Below, piece after piece: positions 1 to 9,800 of a stretch of 64,000 bases of DNA. The notes beneath the pieces were generated by a model. It searched no databases and was not told the DNA's origin. It was given only the letters and a program-made list of their open reading frames with translations. Position 1 is the first letter of the stretch, and each line of letters opens with the position of its first letter. The position numbers and the translations under genes are program-made. This DNA is from a virus, in IMG/VR virus record IMGVR_UViG_3300046461_000454, positions 110,647 through 174,646 of that record, one strand, 5' to 3'.

Positions 1-2
1 AC

Positions 3-539
3 CCGCAAGCTGCTGGGCAAGATATTGTGGCGGCTGGGGTCCTCTACAGCAAGGTGTTTGAGGATGCCACGGTTCGCTTGAACATAGTGGTTGCGGTGGA
101 CCACTGCAAGGCCTTCACGCTCGTCGGAGCCCCTCCGGATTGGGTTCAGCTGAGCCTGCTGCGAGATATCGCGCCGTGGTCCGGCCAGATAATCTACGAG
201 CTCTTGGCCAAGATGCAGGCCTTGACGGACGCCTACTCCGGGGTGATGGCCGAGCTCCGCGCGTTCATTGACCTGATTGTGGCAAAGATCGACACGCTCG
301 AAAGGTTCCTGAAGCACCTGACTGGGATCCTTGACTTCGTCGAAAGTCTGAATCTTGGCTTCTACATTCTCAACGTGCCAGTCACGGACGGTGGGGTGGG
401 TGAGTGGATATCGTTGATTGACAACGCTGGCGGCACGCCGCCGCCGAGCGGGCCGACGGGCTACACGGCAGGCGCTGCTATGGCGTATGTGGCAGCGGAC
501 GTTACGCCGTACGTCACGGCGCTAGATCTGATCTTCTAA
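3..539 (+). CDS. Tail/structural protein, C-terminal part (5' end outside window)
   Basis: The reading frame is open from the first bases of the window with no stop before the first internal GTG at 27, so this is the C-terminal end of a gene that begins upstream. The visible 179 or so residues contain a helical, weakly coiled-coil stretch in the middle and end in a Gly/Pro/Ala-rich hydrophobic tail. I recognise no family. It directly precedes tail and baseplate genes on the same strand, so a tail or baseplate role is inferred from position only. Confidence 0.6.
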   Translation, partial: PQAAGQDIVAAGVLYSKVFEDATVRLNIVVAVDHCKAFTLVGAPPDWVQLSLLRDIAPWSGQIIYELLAKMQALTDAYSGVMAELRAFIDLIVAKIDTLERFLKHLTGILDFVESLNLGFYILNVPVTDGGVGEWISLIDNAGGTPPPSGPTGYTAGAAMAYVAADVTPYVTALDLIF

Positions 540-611
540 GATCCTAATCGTTCGATGCTCCGCCTCCTATAGGCCCGCGGGTCTAGATGTGAAGGGCAAG
601 GTGGAGGCATT

Positions 612-1346
612 ATGGCGTTTGAGTGGGGCGGGACATTCACCCGGAGTCAATTTGAAAGTTTCCGGTCCTATGTCTCGGAGCAGTTTCACCTCATCGATGC
701 CCGCATAAAGCATCTGAAAGCAGAGCGGGCGCGGATTGGCGACCTGGCATTTGCTTTTGATGCTGCCGGTCTGCCGCTCCAGGTCGACAACGACCCACCG
801 ACAACCTATGTCGGGAAGCTTTTTGGCGCCTACGAGGCTCTGGGGGGCAATGCTCAGTTTGACCTGCAGTTCCGGTCCGGTTCGCAGCCAGTTTTTCGAA
901 TAGCTGGAGATGCGAGCCGCGCTGCGCAACTCCTGAGCAACGGGGAAGCCATTCGGGACCACGGCTTGGGCGATGCCGAGTCGGCCGTTACTGTCCAGGC
1001 TCTCCGGGGATGGGTCTCTGCGGACTTGGCGCGGCGTCGCGACTACCTGGAGAGGAAGATCCGCCACGCGCTCGACTATTCCGAGCAGCTCGGGACGGAG
1101 ATCAACGAGCTCCAGCTGCTCAAGGGCGCCCCGGAGCAAGAGGGGTCGCTGGCTTACTACATGGCCATCATCGATTCGTTGGCCGTAAACCGAAATTACA
1201 TGGCCATCACCGACGACACGGCCAGTCCGGATCCCCACGGCAAGTTTGCGAAGGCTCCTGTCGCGGCCTTTATGCCGGGGCCGAAGGGGGCTACCGCGGT
1301 CGCATACCAGAGGACTCTTGATGGTCTTGTGAAACCTACTCAGTGA
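612..1346 (+). CDS. Putative tail/baseplate protein, unknown family
   Basis: Predicted protein of 244 residues, with a GGAGG site four bases before the ATG. The N-terminal 40 residues and residues 125-180 are predicted helical and charged; the second stretch looks like a coiled coil. The C-terminus is Gly/Pro/Ala-rich. No known domain is recognised. It sits between the truncated first gene and a baseplate candidate, all on the plus strand with short gaps, so it probably belongs to one tail operon. The structural role is an inference from context. Confidence 0.6.
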   Translation: MAFEWGGTFTRSQFESFRSYVSEQFHLIDARIKHLKAERARIGDLAFAFDAAGLPLQVDNDPPTTYVGKLFGAYEALGGNAQFDLQFRSGSQPVFRIAGDASRAAQLLSNGEAIRDHGLGDAESAVTVQALRGWVSADLARRRDYLERKIRHALDYSEQLGTEINELQLLKGAPEQEGSLAYYMAIIDSLAVNRNYMAITDDTASPDPHGKFAKAPVAAFMPGPKGATAVAYQRTLDGLVKPTQ

Positions 1347-1363
1347 AGCAGAGAAAGATTTAG

Positions 1364-2479
1364 ATGTCGGCAGACCGTCATATAGACCAACAATGTCCAC
1401 ATGAGGTCTCGGAAGAGGCTTTGTACTTGGCGTCAGATCGCATGACGGTTCGTCCGCTCCGTCCGATCTCAGCGGTGGCCTCAGTCAGGGTGTTGCTCAA
1501 TCACACCATACAGGCCCCGTCGCCCGGGGTGTATCTGCCGGGCAAGGCTTCGGGGACGCGGCGCGGACCGTTTACCGTCACGTCGACCACCAATGTTTTC
1601 CGCCTGAGCGTCAACCAGGAGGCGCCACAGACAGTGGTCCTTCCAAACGTGAACAAGATGGGCGCCCCACAGATGGTGGCTTTGCTCAATCAGCGGTTCA
1701 CCGGCGTGGTGTTCACGGAGAGCAACGACCGGCTCTCATTCGCCTCGCGTGACACGGGGCCGGACGTGAGCATTTTTCTCTACGCGGACAGCACCGCGGC
1801 GACGCTCTTCGGGTTCACTGTTAATCATGAGTACCGTGGACAGACTAGCGTGCCCGGTTGGACGCTAGTCGGCGACCCGAGCTCGCTGCCAGACCGCCCG
1901 ACGCGCCTGATCGTGTTCGATGAGCCGCTGCGCAGCGCCTCAAACTTCGTGGAGATCTCTTACTCGACGGTGCTCTCTGAATGTCGCCGTTGCGGGGGCA
2001 CGGGATACGAGCACGACTGGCGCTACGACATCAACGGCAACTTGATCGAGATCCGAGACGAGGGACTGCTCATTCAGGAACTCCAAAAGGATTTCTATAC
2101 GATCCGGGGTAGCAACCAGTTTCACACCTGGTACGGCACAGGGTTGCTCGATGCGATCGGCAAGAAGCTGGCCTCTGACGGCTTCACTCAGAATTTCATC
2201 GCCGCCGATATTCAACAGGCGTTCTCTCGCTGGCAGAAGATCAAGACGCAGCAAGAGGAGAAGATCCAACAGGAGGTCACGGATAGAGAGTATCCGCTGC
2301 GCTTGTTGTCAGTGAACCTGGAGCAGAGCACGCAGGATCCTACCGTGATCTTTGTCAACTGCGTGGTTCAGAACCGGTCATCAGACCCCATACAACTTAC
2401 GCGAGGCTTGAGGCTACCTCAAGCGTCCGATCCGGGGCGGATTCGACAGTCTCTTTCGGGGTTCGCCCTCAGTGGCTAA
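1364..2479 (+). CDS. Putative baseplate wedge protein (weak gp25-like segment)
   Basis: Protein of 371 residues. A CxxCxGxG zinc-type knuckle (SECRRCGGTG) lies near residue 207. The following segment, with an FYTIRGSNQFHTWYG stretch near residue 245, resembles the gp25-like baseplate pattern in which a short loop leads into a xxGTxxF...YG motif and a helix. This match is by eye and weak. The N-terminal half is beta-rich. Position immediately upstream of the baseplate J-like gene fits the gp25-then-J order known in contractile-tailed phages. Alternatively it is an unrelated tail protein. Confidence 0.5.
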   Translation: MSADRHIDQQCPHEVSEEALYLASDRMTVRPLRPISAVASVRVLLNHTIQAPSPGVYLPGKASGTRRGPFTVTSTTNVFRLSVNQEAPQTVVLPNVNKMGAPQMVALLNQRFTGVVFTESNDRLSFASRDTGPDVSIFLYADSTAATLFGFTVNHEYRGQTSVPGWTLVGDPSSLPDRPTRLIVFDEPLRSASNFVEISYSTVLSECRRCGGTGYEHDWRYDINGNLIEIRDEGLLIQELQKDFYTIRGSNQFHTWYGTGLLDAIGKKLASDGFTQNFIAADIQQAFSRWQKIKTQQEEKIQQEVTDREYPLRLLSVNLEQSTQDPTVIFVNCVVQNRSSDPIQLTRGLRLPQASDPGRIRQSLSGFALSG

Positions 2480-2530
2480 ATCCAATATGCGTAGACTTTC
2501 GAATGCCACGGGGAAAGGAAAGGTCGGCTG

Positions 2531-5500
2531 ATGGCGAGTGCCCCGCAAATCGCGCTGAGAGACGGCAGTGGTGGGTTTACTACAAACCTAGTGTTCTCGA
2601 CTAACGAGGAGGCGATTGTCGTCGAAGGCATTGTGGCCATCGATACGGTCGCGATCCAGGTCTCTGTGAATGGCGGCCAGTTCGTCGCCGATCCGAACCT
2701 GGTCAGCTTCGTGCTCCTCACCTTCACGGTTCCGAATCTTACTGTTTACCCGACCGGGCTGCCTCTCGAGTTCGGAGTAAACACGGTCTTGCTCCGTGCC
2801 ATTGACCTAGTGGGCGGGGTATCTGCCACTTCCTCGGTTGTCGTTACGAGAGTTGTGGCGACCGACACGACCGGGACCCAGATCCCCACCGGCATTCGCG
2901 TGCTTCGCCATCGGGACCGAGTGGACATCCTGGTGGCTAAGCCGGTGGAGTTCCCAGAGGTGGCTACCTTCCTCGGTTTCAACTTCTATGCGTCATCGAC
3001 GCCTGCCGGCGAGAACGGCTACTATCGGATCAACGAGAAGCCGGTCAACGCCCCGAGTGAGTTTCAGCAAGACAACATCCGAGCATTCGATGATCTTGCG
3101 GTCTGGGATGTGAGCTCCGCCAATCGAATCAGGCTGCGGATCTCCGAGGAGGATGTGTTTGGCACCGAGCTCGCCGTTCGATTGGACTCATTCCACGATA
3201 ACATGAACCTAGCCGGTGAGTTCAGATTCACGGGCACATTCCAGAACTACGAGATGCATGAGTTCGTGGTGTTCAGCCACAACCGCAACGGCGGGACGGG
3301 GATCATCAACACTGATCAGTTCGTGAATGTCCCGAGCACGAGTCCGCTGTACTACGTGACGACAGGGGTCTACTTCGATTCGGTCACCAGCAGGGAAATC
3401 GAGACGCCTTACTCGCAAGAGGTGCTCGGGTCCCCGCTGATCGTCGACACGACCATCCGAGACTTGCCTGGACGGACGCAGCTTCAGATCGTGGTCGATT
3501 ACATGAACGCGGTCCTTCGAGTCAACGCGGAGATCTCGCTGATCCCGGGGTCGGTAACCCGGGATGTCGACATCGACCCGTTCGCCTCTGAAGCCGAGCG
3601 CATCTGGTTTCTCGTGGACTTCGTGAGTCGGAGTCAAAGCTTCCTGACCTTGCTCGCACTGGATAACGTTAGTGGCAGTGGCGAGTCAGACCCGGTTATT
3701 AGCAGTGCGTACAAGCAGGCGCTCAAGGCAGCACTTGGCTTGGTCAATGATCAGGCGGTACAGAATCTGATAGACCAGCAGTTCGACAAGCTGGCCGGGA
3801 ACGTCAACAAGGCGAGGCTTCCGGGTCGACAGTCAGTTGGCACCCTCACGCTGTATACCGCTACTCGCCCGACCAAGAACATTCAGGTTCCCGCGGGCTC
3901 GTTTGCTGTCTCCAGCGCAGATGCCAGCGCGGGGATCAACTCGCAGCGGTATCGCATCGGCGGTTCCTTCACGATGGTCGCTGCCAATGCTGACTCGTAC
4001 TACAACTTCAACGAGAAGCGTTACGAGATCCGTGTGCCGATCGTGGCCGAGCAGGCGGGTAAAGCGGGGAACGTCCCTGCGAAGTCGATTCAATCGATCA
4101 CCGGTGTGAGCGGCCTCAAGGCGGTGAACGAGGGGGCAACGGTATTTGGTGACGACCGGGAGACCAACGCAGATTTGGCCGCCCGCGCGATGCTCGGGTT
4201 TGCGTCTGTCGATACTGGCACCGCGACCGGTTACGCGGCTACGGCCGCTGCCAAAGTCGGAGTTATCCGCAACAAGATCATCAAGAGCGGCGACCCGCTC
4301 ATGATGCGCGATTATGACGATGTGCGAAACAAGCACATTGGCGGCAAGGTGGATGTTTGGGTTCAGGGCTTGCAGGAGCGCCAGGTCCAGGACCGCTTCG
4401 CGTTCACATTCGACGTGGCTCTCAACACGCAATGCGAGGTCCTTGATCCTATCAACCTTATCTTCCGCGTGCTCGATTCGCGCGTCACCCCCACTACGCC
4501 GCTGATCGAGATCTTGAACAACGCGCCCCAGGGCTTGGGGGTGCGCAATGTCACGCTGGGCGCTGACTACGACCTCAATGGCGTGACGATTCTGACTTAC
4601 AATACATTTCAGATCGACAACGCTGTGCCGCAGCCCATCACGACCTTGGATGACAACGTCATCGCGGACTATCGTTTCCAAGCGCAGAACAAGCTCTACA
4701 TGACGTTGCAGCCCGTGCGACGCGTAGTGTCGGTTGTCGGTGAGGTGAGCGGATCCTTGACGGAAGGTGTCCACTACAAGCTCTACAAGACGGATGATCC
4801 GTTGCTTGATGGTGAAAGCACGATCGCCAAGAACTACGTAGCCATTACGCCGTCGGGGAACGTTCCGAGCGGCGAGTCGATCACGGTGAACGATGAGCTC
4901 CACGTCTTGATCGGTTTTGAGCAAGAGCCGCTGGATTCGATCGGGGCCAATACGACCACGATCCGGGTGTTCAATGAGCAGCGCACCTTCGAGTATCAGC
5001 CTCCGGGAACGGCGGCGCCGGACTTTGACATTGTCGCGGGGACCCCGACTACTCCGGCTAAAATCGTTCGCACGGCGGCGTCAGCTATTGCGAGCGGCCA
5101 GGAGGTGTCGGTCGACTACTTCCATGACGAGAACTTCACGGTCACCTACGTGATCAACGATCTGCTGCAGCAGCTGCAGATCATCCTCGACAACAAGCGG
5201 CATGTGACCGCGGACGTGCTCGCAAAGCAGGCGATCCTGAATGACATCGATATCGAAACGACCGTCCAGCTTGCCCGTGGTGCGTCGAAGGATTCGACGG
5301 ATCCCATCCTGCGGAACAACGTCTCGCTTGACCTGAACAAGAAGCTCATCGGGCAAGGAGTGGCGCAGTCCAATGTGGATTCGGCCATCGATAATAGCAG
5401 CGGAGTGCAGTTCAACGTTCTGCCCATGGCAAAGATGGCCTACGCGGATGGAAGCCAGAAGCTGCGGGAAGACGTGCTGTCGACCTACAGGCGTGTTGAC

Positions 5501-5965
5501 TCGTTGGATAATGGCGGGAACCTCGGGTACATCCTGACCAATCCGCTTGAGTTTCCGACGACTGATGGTGGGGGGCTCGACACGGAGCACAAGGGCGTGT
5601 TCCAGGACGACATTGTGATGCTCATGTCCCTTGACTTGACCTCCGTCTGCACGGCTGCGAGGCAGGCATTTATCATTGGGGCAGGTGGCGCCATCATCGC
5701 TGGGTATTCGGATGATGCAACTTTGGCTGGCCAGGGGTTTCTGCCCAACCAATACGAAGCGGAGCGACTGCGGCTGACTGCCAATCACGTGGTGGTGTCC
5801 TTGCTCGGGTCGGGGGTCCCGCCTGATAGCCCCACGAATCACGCATACGCGGTGAGCTACATCATCCGTGGTGACAAGGGATCTCACGATATTTCGGTGT
5901 CTGCGATGGAGGTCATCGACCTAGGCGTCCTAACCGTCACCTACCGAGAATTTACGGAGGGCTGA
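2531..5965 (+). CDS. Baseplate J-like protein
   Basis: Large protein of 1144 residues. Residues about 435-610 carry the Baseplate_J pattern: an IPAGS-like turn, then EQAGKAGNVPA, then the GI..V.N...VFGDDRETNADLAARA segment, and a following GTATGY. In contractile tails (P2 gpJ, T4 gp6) this protein forms the wedge ring around the central hub. The protein is much longer than P2 gpJ (about 300 residues), with a beta-rich N-terminal extension of 430 residues and a long C-terminal part. It overlaps the next gene by one base (TGATG) with a GGAGGG site, so translation of the two is probably coupled. Confidence 0.85.
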   Translation: MASAPQIALRDGSGGFTTNLVFSTNEEAIVVEGIVAIDTVAIQVSVNGGQFVADPNLVSFVLLTFTVPNLTVYPTGLPLEFGVNTVLLRAIDLVGGVSATSSVVVTRVVATDTTGTQIPTGIRVLRHRDRVDILVAKPVEFPEVATFLGFNFYASSTPAGENGYYRINEKPVNAPSEFQQDNIRAFDDLAVWDVSSANRIRLRISEEDVFGTELAVRLDSFHDNMNLAGEFRFTGTFQNYEMHEFVVFSHNRNGGTGIINTDQFVNVPSTSPLYYVTTGVYFDSVTSREIETPYSQEVLGSPLIVDTTIRDLPGRTQLQIVVDYMNAVLRVNAEISLIPGSVTRDVDIDPFASEAERIWFLVDFVSRSQSFLTLLALDNVSGSGESDPVISSAYKQALKAALGLVNDQAVQNLIDQQFDKLAGNVNKARLPGRQSVGTLTLYTATRPTKNIQVPAGSFAVSSADASAGINSQRYRIGGSFTMVAANADSYYNFNEKRYEIRVPIVAEQAGKAGNVPAKSIQSITGVSGLKAVNEGATVFGDDRETNADLAARAMLGFASVDTGTATGYAATAAAKVGVIRNKIIKSGDPLMMRDYDDVRNKHIGGKVDVWVQGLQERQVQDRFAFTFDVALNTQCEVLDPINLIFRVLDSRVTPTTPLIEILNNAPQGLGVRNVTLGADYDLNGVTILTYNTFQIDNAVPQPITTLDDNVIADYRFQAQNKLYMTLQPVRRVVSVVGEVSGSLTEGVHYKLYKTDDPLLDGESTIAKNYVAITPSGNVPSGESITVNDELHVLIGFEQEPLDSIGANTTTIRVFNEQRTFEYQPPGTAAPDFDIVAGTPTTPAKIVRTAASAIASGQEVSVDYFHDENFTVTYVINDLLQQLQIILDNKRHVTADVLAKQAILNDIDIETTVQLARGASKDSTDPILRNNVSLDLNKKLIGQGVAQSNVDSAIDNSSGVQFNVLPMAKMAYADGSQKLREDVLSTYRRVDSLDNGGNLGYILTNPLEFPTTDGGGLDTEHKGVFQDDIVMLMSLDLTSVCTAARQAFIIGAGGAIIAGYSDDATLAGQGFLPNQYEAERLRLTANHVVVSLLGSGVPPDSPTNHAYAVSYIIRGDKGSHDISVSAMEVIDLGVLTVTYREFTEG

Positions 5966-6801
5966 TGGCTAGATTTGTCTACGACCCAGGTCGCCTAAAC
6001 AGCACCATCGAGCAGAAGGGCAAGGAATACTCGCTGCGCTTGATGCAGCGGTCCCAGACGATCTTCACAACATTGCTCAACCTGCTGCCGTCGAACTATG
6101 TGTCAGCCGTGCAGGGGCCAAACTATACGCAGGCCCTGAAAGCGGTCGCCGTCGAGTTGGCTCGGCTCGAGCTCGGCTTGGAGGATGTCTCGTTCGACTT
6201 CGATTTCAACCGGACCCGCTCGGACTTTCTGTGGTCGGTGATCGGCTACCTGGTGTTGGTCAACAGCAAGATCCCCGACCTCGGTTTCAGTGACCGTGAG
6301 TTCCGGGACTTTTTTCTCAACCTGATACGCATCTACTTCCAGGGCTCTGTCCCGGAGTCCATGTCGGACGTGGTTGAGCTGTTCGTTAGTGGCGATGTTA
6401 CGGTGACCGAGATGTTCTTGCTGGTGCGGCAGGGCGCGAGCGGCCTGGACATCTCGGATCAGTTTGGTTTCAACATCGATCACCTCGCGGTTCCGGGGGG
6501 CGGCTTTCCTCCTGACGTCTTTGCGGCGGACACAGCTATCCGGCAGCTGCTCGACTTGGTTCGGCCCGCCCACACGCTGTACAGGCTCCGCTACATTTTC
6601 ACGGATGAGGTGTTCCCTCCGCCGGATCCAAATCATCCGGAGGACCCGTTCCATCAGATTCTCGACACCATGCGGTGGAGGCTGGGCATCTATCACTATG
6701 ATGACTTCAGGTCATACTGGGCTGGCATCAAGGACAGGGATCGGTTGGGGCGGAAGGTCAACCGTCGGGTGGTCGGAGAGGATCATAGCGACGACTTCTA
6801 A
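5965..6801 (+). CDS. Tail protein I-like baseplate protein
   Basis: Protein of 278 residues starting at an ATG that overlaps the stop of the J-like gene. The early segment with LLNLLPSNYVSAVQG followed by an acidic helix resembles the start of P2 gpI-like proteins, where LLPP.Y motifs precede a helical region. The J-then-I order is typical of contractile-tail gene clusters and supports the call. The C-terminal half has aromatic-rich helices and a charged tail. Family identity is moderately sure; a baseplate role is well supported by position. Confidence 0.65.
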   Translation: MARFVYDPGRLNSTIEQKGKEYSLRLMQRSQTIFTTLLNLLPSNYVSAVQGPNYTQALKAVAVELARLELGLEDVSFDFDFNRTRSDFLWSVIGYLVLVNSKIPDLGFSDREFRDFFLNLIRIYFQGSVPESMSDVVELFVSGDVTVTEMFLLVRQGASGLDISDQFGFNIDHLAVPGGGFPPDVFAADTAIRQLLDLVRPAHTLYRLRYIFTDEVFPPPDPNHPEDPFHQILDTMRWRLGIYHYDDFRSYWAGIKDRDRLGRKVNRRVVGEDHSDDF

Positions 6802-6826
6802 GGGGTCTGAGCTGTAGCGAGAACCA

Positions 6827-9800
6827 ATGTCGGCAATCAGCCAAGAGAACTATGTCGTCGTGACGTTCGAGACCCTTCTGGATCCACAGGGGGTGCTGGA
6901 CGCGGCGAACTATGTGCTGCGGCCCCTTGATGGCGGGGTGCCTGTTATGGTGCGGGCAGTCACAGTTTTGCCGCCCGTGACAGTGATGCAGGCAGCGGTT
7001 TCGCCGAGCACGAGCTTCATGTTTGGCTCGTCTTCGCTCGGTGCCGATGGGATGTTGATTGCCCCGCCCGCGCACATGGAGGGTGGCTCTGAGTTGAGTG
7101 GGCTCGGCGGCCCGAAGCGAGCGTTAGAGGCTAGTGTCCGCTCTTCGGTCATCCAGGTCCGACTCGAGATCAATAAGCCGACCGATGGCAGTTTGTACGC
7201 CCTTCGTGTCAGTGGCTTGAGCGAGTTCCTTGGCGGGGCGCCATACGCAGCAGCGTGGACCTTCACGGCTTCCTCCTCGAAACCCAAGGTGACCACTGTC
7301 GAGCAGTTCGACGAGGGCCAGGTTTTGGTGACTTTTTCGGAGGCGATGCGGATCGACGCAGCGCTACTGTCCCCGGCAGAGTACTCGATCACGGGGCCGA
7401 GTGCGGTTCGGGTGACGAGCGTTCTGACCGCTGCGGTGAACCAGGTTTTGCTCAACACGGTTGGGCTGTCGACGGGCTCCTACATTGTCGCGGTCAATGC
7501 CGCTGGCACGCCGCATGACCTCGCTGGCAACCCCATTGACCCGGTCTTCAACCAGGCCCTTTTCTCTGGCAGCCCGGCGCTAGCTTCACGATCGATCTTC
7601 ACGGACCACGGGCCAATCAGCAAACCAGAGCTCGTGCTTCAGAGTGGCGCTACCGGTTCGATCAACACAGCGGTTCAGATCACTGTGCCGGGGGCGTCGC
7701 TGTCCGCGAGCGTGATTGGGCTATACCTCCGGTTGAGCGGTACTGCTAATGCGGGCACCTACCGGATCACGTCGATTGTGTCGGCGACCGTGGCGAAAGT
7801 GCGGGCCAGTTTCACGATCCCGGATGCAGCCAACGGAAGCATTGTGTGGGAGCTGGTCGACCCTCGTGCCGGGATGATCGCGGATGACCCTCGTGACGTT
7901 GCGGTTACGATCAACGACGTGGAGGTCACGCCCGAGGCGGTGATCGGTCTGCTGGGTCAGGTGGTGCTCTCCACGGTGCCTGACCCGTCTGACACTGTGT
8001 TGGTCGACTATTCGTGGATTCAAAACCCCGTGGTGGATATCCGGCGTCTGAACTCGAAGGAGTTCCGGCTCAACAATTGGAACCGGGACCTCGGTAGGCC
8101 GACGGATTCTTCGGGGCACAAGTACCGTTACAACAACACGTTGATTCGGCCTGAGAACTTCGTGGTGTTGAGCTCCGAACTGACCGGGACGGCCACATTC
8201 CCCACGAACGTTACGCTTAGCGATGCGTCCGCTCTATTCCTGACGACGATCAACACCGCGTCGTACGTTACCATCACGAGCGGACCAAATGCGGGGCTGC
8301 GCCGGCAGATCGACACGGTTTTCAGCGACACGATGTTGATCTTGGACGCGCCGGTTTTGAGCCTGACTGGCGGCACTTACCGGATCGACCCGGTTGATCT
8401 CCTGGCAATGGTCGACCAGCCGCAGCAGAGGGACCTCAAGTATCGCGCGTACGAGCGGGCCTATTCCGTAGCGCTGAACGATCCAAACCTGCTGCTCCTG
8501 AACTCGCCGAACCATCGCATCGCCTTTCCGCCGCTCTCGCGTACGCTCGAGACGATCTTCATCAACTACCAGGGCACGACGCTGCCCGAGCTCGCCCCAG
8601 ACCCGTGGGTACGTCACGGCGCCGGACAGGCCGTTGTGTCTGGCACGGACCTTGTGGTTACGGACAACACTACGGGACCATCCCCAACCGGCCAGGGGCT
8701 ATTCTGGACCAGGACGGTCGACCTCACCTTTGAGCACGTTTTTGCGATCGCGTGGCGCATGCGAATCGACGCGGTGCCCACACAGGAGGGCGTGTTCACC
8801 GGTGTGGCGGCTGGATACGCCGACCAAGAAACGGCGGTGGTCGTCGGCTTCCTGAATTCCGGCAGCGGCCCGCAGTTCGGTATTCTTCGGCGAGGATTTG
8901 GCAACGACCCGTCTTCTCCGGACGCATGGACCGGTGGGCTCGACACCATGGGCGACGCCACTGGTGAGGCCGCCGACCTGGATTGGGCCATCTTGCGTGG
9001 CTATCGGATTTTCAGAGACCGCGCCGGCATAGTCAGCGTCTATGTGGATGGCTCGATCGTGGCGACTCTGCGCGTTCCATCGGATCAGTTGCCGTATCTG
9101 TCGGAACTGAACGCACCCTTCACCGGGTTGCAAGGGCCGTTTTGGGGCTCCCTGTCTCGCGAGGCGGAGAACTCCTCCGTGTGGAGCTTCGTGCGGTATA
9201 CGGCGATCCCGACGAATCCGCTGCAAGCCGCGCCGTCTGTCTATGTGACGTATGAGGGCAGCACCCCGCCAGAATCAGACCCCCAGCCCTGGACCCCCGT
9301 TGGGTTCCACGGGACTGAGACGATCATCGGCGGGACGCACCTGCTGCTCGACTCCACAAGTGCCACAGACCTCCCTTCCGCGAGTGCTGCGGGGTTAGTC
9401 AGCGGAGACTTCCGAGGTTTCGCGCGCATCGAACCGCTTCTGTCGGAGTCGTACGATACCATTCTAGATATCGACGTTGCGATCCGTACCCACACGCACG
9501 GGATCACGCCAAATGCCGTGATGGCGGCGATTGACGACGGAGACCGCCTAATTCAGCTCAGTTTCCTCTCCGACACGGCCTACCCGAAGTTCAGTTACGG
9601 TGGACGCTCGCTGCCTCCGGCCTTCGCTCCGTATGCGTGGGCTGCCACGGGGACGCAGAGCGCGGTGATGGTTGGGCAGCACCTCCAAATCTCTGACGCG
9701 AGCACCACGGATGGCCTGGTCTATTCACTTCCCGACAACCTGCTGGTCTCGAATCCGGGTCGCGTCATCGGCAACCTGAACGACTACATGCTGGAGTTCC

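Noticed and set aside
567-1400. A 277-codon minus-strand frame opposite the gene at 612
   Set aside because: Lies antisense to a well-formed plus-strand gene in a solid plus-strand operon; the composition is that of a shadow frame.
3833-4924. A 363-codon minus-strand open frame inside the baseplate J-like gene
   Set aside because: GC-rich codon use on the plus strand leaves long open frames opposite it. The plus-strand protein matches Baseplate_J and the minus frame has no ribosome binding site or recognisable domain.
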